Source: Epichloe hybrida
Lineage: Eukaryota > Ascomycota > Sordariomycetes > Hypocreales > Clavicipitaceae
Length of the DNA: 64,000 nt
Direction: 5' to 3'
Assembly: GCA_019022495.1 (NCBI GenBank)
Contig: JAFEKR010000056.1
Span: forward strand, 124,001-188,000
The translations under genes and the position numbers were made by a program. This document shows, in pieces, positions 63,339 through 64,000 of the stretch (its first letter is position 1; every line of letters begins with the position of its first letter). The notes under the pieces are model-generated. The model saw nothing but the letters and a program-made list of their open reading frames with translations. It searched no databases and was not told the origin of the DNA.

Positions 63339-64000
63339 AACATACTACCCCCTTAATATATAATTATCCTTAATTATAAAGAGCTACTTAGCTAGTATGT
63401 GTTTACTACGCATAACCTATAGTAATATCTATGCTACTAGCTATACTATTAGTGCATAGTATTACATTAGCTTTAAATAATAAGGCAGATATTATTAGGA
63501 CCTAGGTAATCTTCCTTATAATATCTAGATTATAGATAGCTATATACTTACTACTTTATTACCTCTAATATGTATACCTCTATCTAACAAGTTATTAGCG
63601 CTAAGTAAGCAAACTACTTATATTAAGTTTTGTAATTAGGTTAAATAGTTAGGGTAATATATGCTATTTAAAACAAATAACTTCTTATCTAATATTAGGG
63701 ATATTATATTAATCTTACTAGGAGTTTATAGCTAGCGTGCGTATTTACTAGTAGTAACTATAACTATAAATATTATAATTCCTAGATTAGCTATATATAG
63801 CATATAGATTACTTAGGGGTCTAGGGCTAATATAAAAGAGGCCTACTTCCCCTTGCTTCTATATACTTTTCTTCCCTTTATATTCTCCCTTAGTATTATA
63901 AGTTACCCTTACCTATAAGCTAGTAGCTTTATAGCTTCTCTTATAGTAATTACTAATATCCTATAGTATTACTTTATTATCTATATCTATCCTTATCTAA
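63339..64000 (-). mobile_element. Possible second LTR retroelement, minus strand, running out of the window
   Basis: On the minus strand an AAGGGGG purine tract (63348-63354) is followed after a few bases by TGTTAGGAG (starting 63342), the usual start of a copia-type 3' LTR. The sequence before it (64000 down to 63360) reads, through stops, like a worn polymerase 3' end. Identification is weak because of heavy mutation. Confidence 0.35.

Larger units (their letters stand above)
58960..64000. other. AT-rich, RIP-like repeat block
   Basis: Composition changes sharply near 58.96 kb. The rest of the window is dominated by A and T with dense TpA (TATAG, CTATA, TTAATA), stops in all frames and few CpA/TpG dinucleotides. 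This is what repeat-induced point mutation (C to T, preferentially at CpA) leaves in ascomycete repeats. Apart from decayed transposon sequence no gene can be supported. A block like this usually marks heterochromatin, such as a subtelomere, centromere flank or AT isochore. The block runs off the window, so its size is unknown. Confidence 0.85.

Overview
This is nuclear DNA of a filamentous ascomycete, most likely Sordariomycetes and probably Hypocreales. The evidence is short GT-AG introns (about 55 to 110 bp), two Zn2Cys6 regulators, a fungal catalase-peroxidase, OCH1/SUR1-type GT32 mannosyltransferases, a siderophore-type MFS carrier, a fungal bS21m, and an AT-rich block that looks mutated by RIP (repeat-induced point mutation). 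Genus and species cannot be fixed from the window alone. All exon models were built by hand from reading frame, splice consensus and family motifs. I found no rRNA, tRNA or CRISPR.

Layout, left half. An MFS transporter C-terminus (1-450) is followed by a secreted GH20 hexosaminidase (1881-3809, -), a disordered protein of unknown function (5660-8128, +), a Zn2Cys6 factor (8444-10101, -), a class I methyltransferase (10695-11531, +), a second Zn2Cys6 factor (12182-14419, +) and a catalase-peroxidase with a peroxisomal-type C-terminus (16422-18750, +). Then come a LAMMER protein kinase (19877-21897, -), an OCH1-like GT32 (22505-24093, -), a SUR1/CSH1-like GT32 (25065-26042, -), a PIG-L/GPI12 de-N-acetylase (27370-28539, +) and a GH16 enzyme (28781-29817, -).

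Layout, right half. A TauD/JLP1-type dioxygenase (30715-32097, -) is followed by a siderophore-type MFS carrier broken by a one-base deletion (33497-35289, -), a decayed ABCC transporter (about 36150-36950, +), a CBM18-CE4 chitin deacetylase (38358-39516, +), a membrane-anchored SDR (40759-42045, -) and a DUF2235/Tle1-like hydrolase (42404-44366, -). Next are an RRM-PWI splicing factor like RBM25/Snu71 (46018-48483, -), mitochondrial bS21m (49109-49744, +), a HAUS6-like augmin subunit whose intron is a 24-bp minisatellite (49903-52346, -), a DUF4419 protein (52767-54026, -) and mannitol-1-phosphate 5-dehydrogenase (54859-56111, -).

Right edge. From about 58.9 kb to the end the sequence is AT-rich, dense in TpA and full of stops. 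It holds a RIP-decayed Ty1/copia relic on the plus strand and probably a second LTR element on the minus strand. Just before this block lies a 361-bp MITE-like element with 46-bp terminal inverted repeats and a perfect 9-bp target duplication.

Themes. Many genes act on cell-wall or membrane glycans: GH20, two GT32s, PIG-L, GH16 and CE4. Three of them (GT32, GT32, PIG-L) are consecutive. Others serve oxidative stress, sulfur or iron acquisition and mannitol metabolism. I see no secondary-metabolite cluster, since there is no PKS, NRPS or terpene core enzyme. The best candidates for something undescribed are the MITE family and the minisatellite intron.
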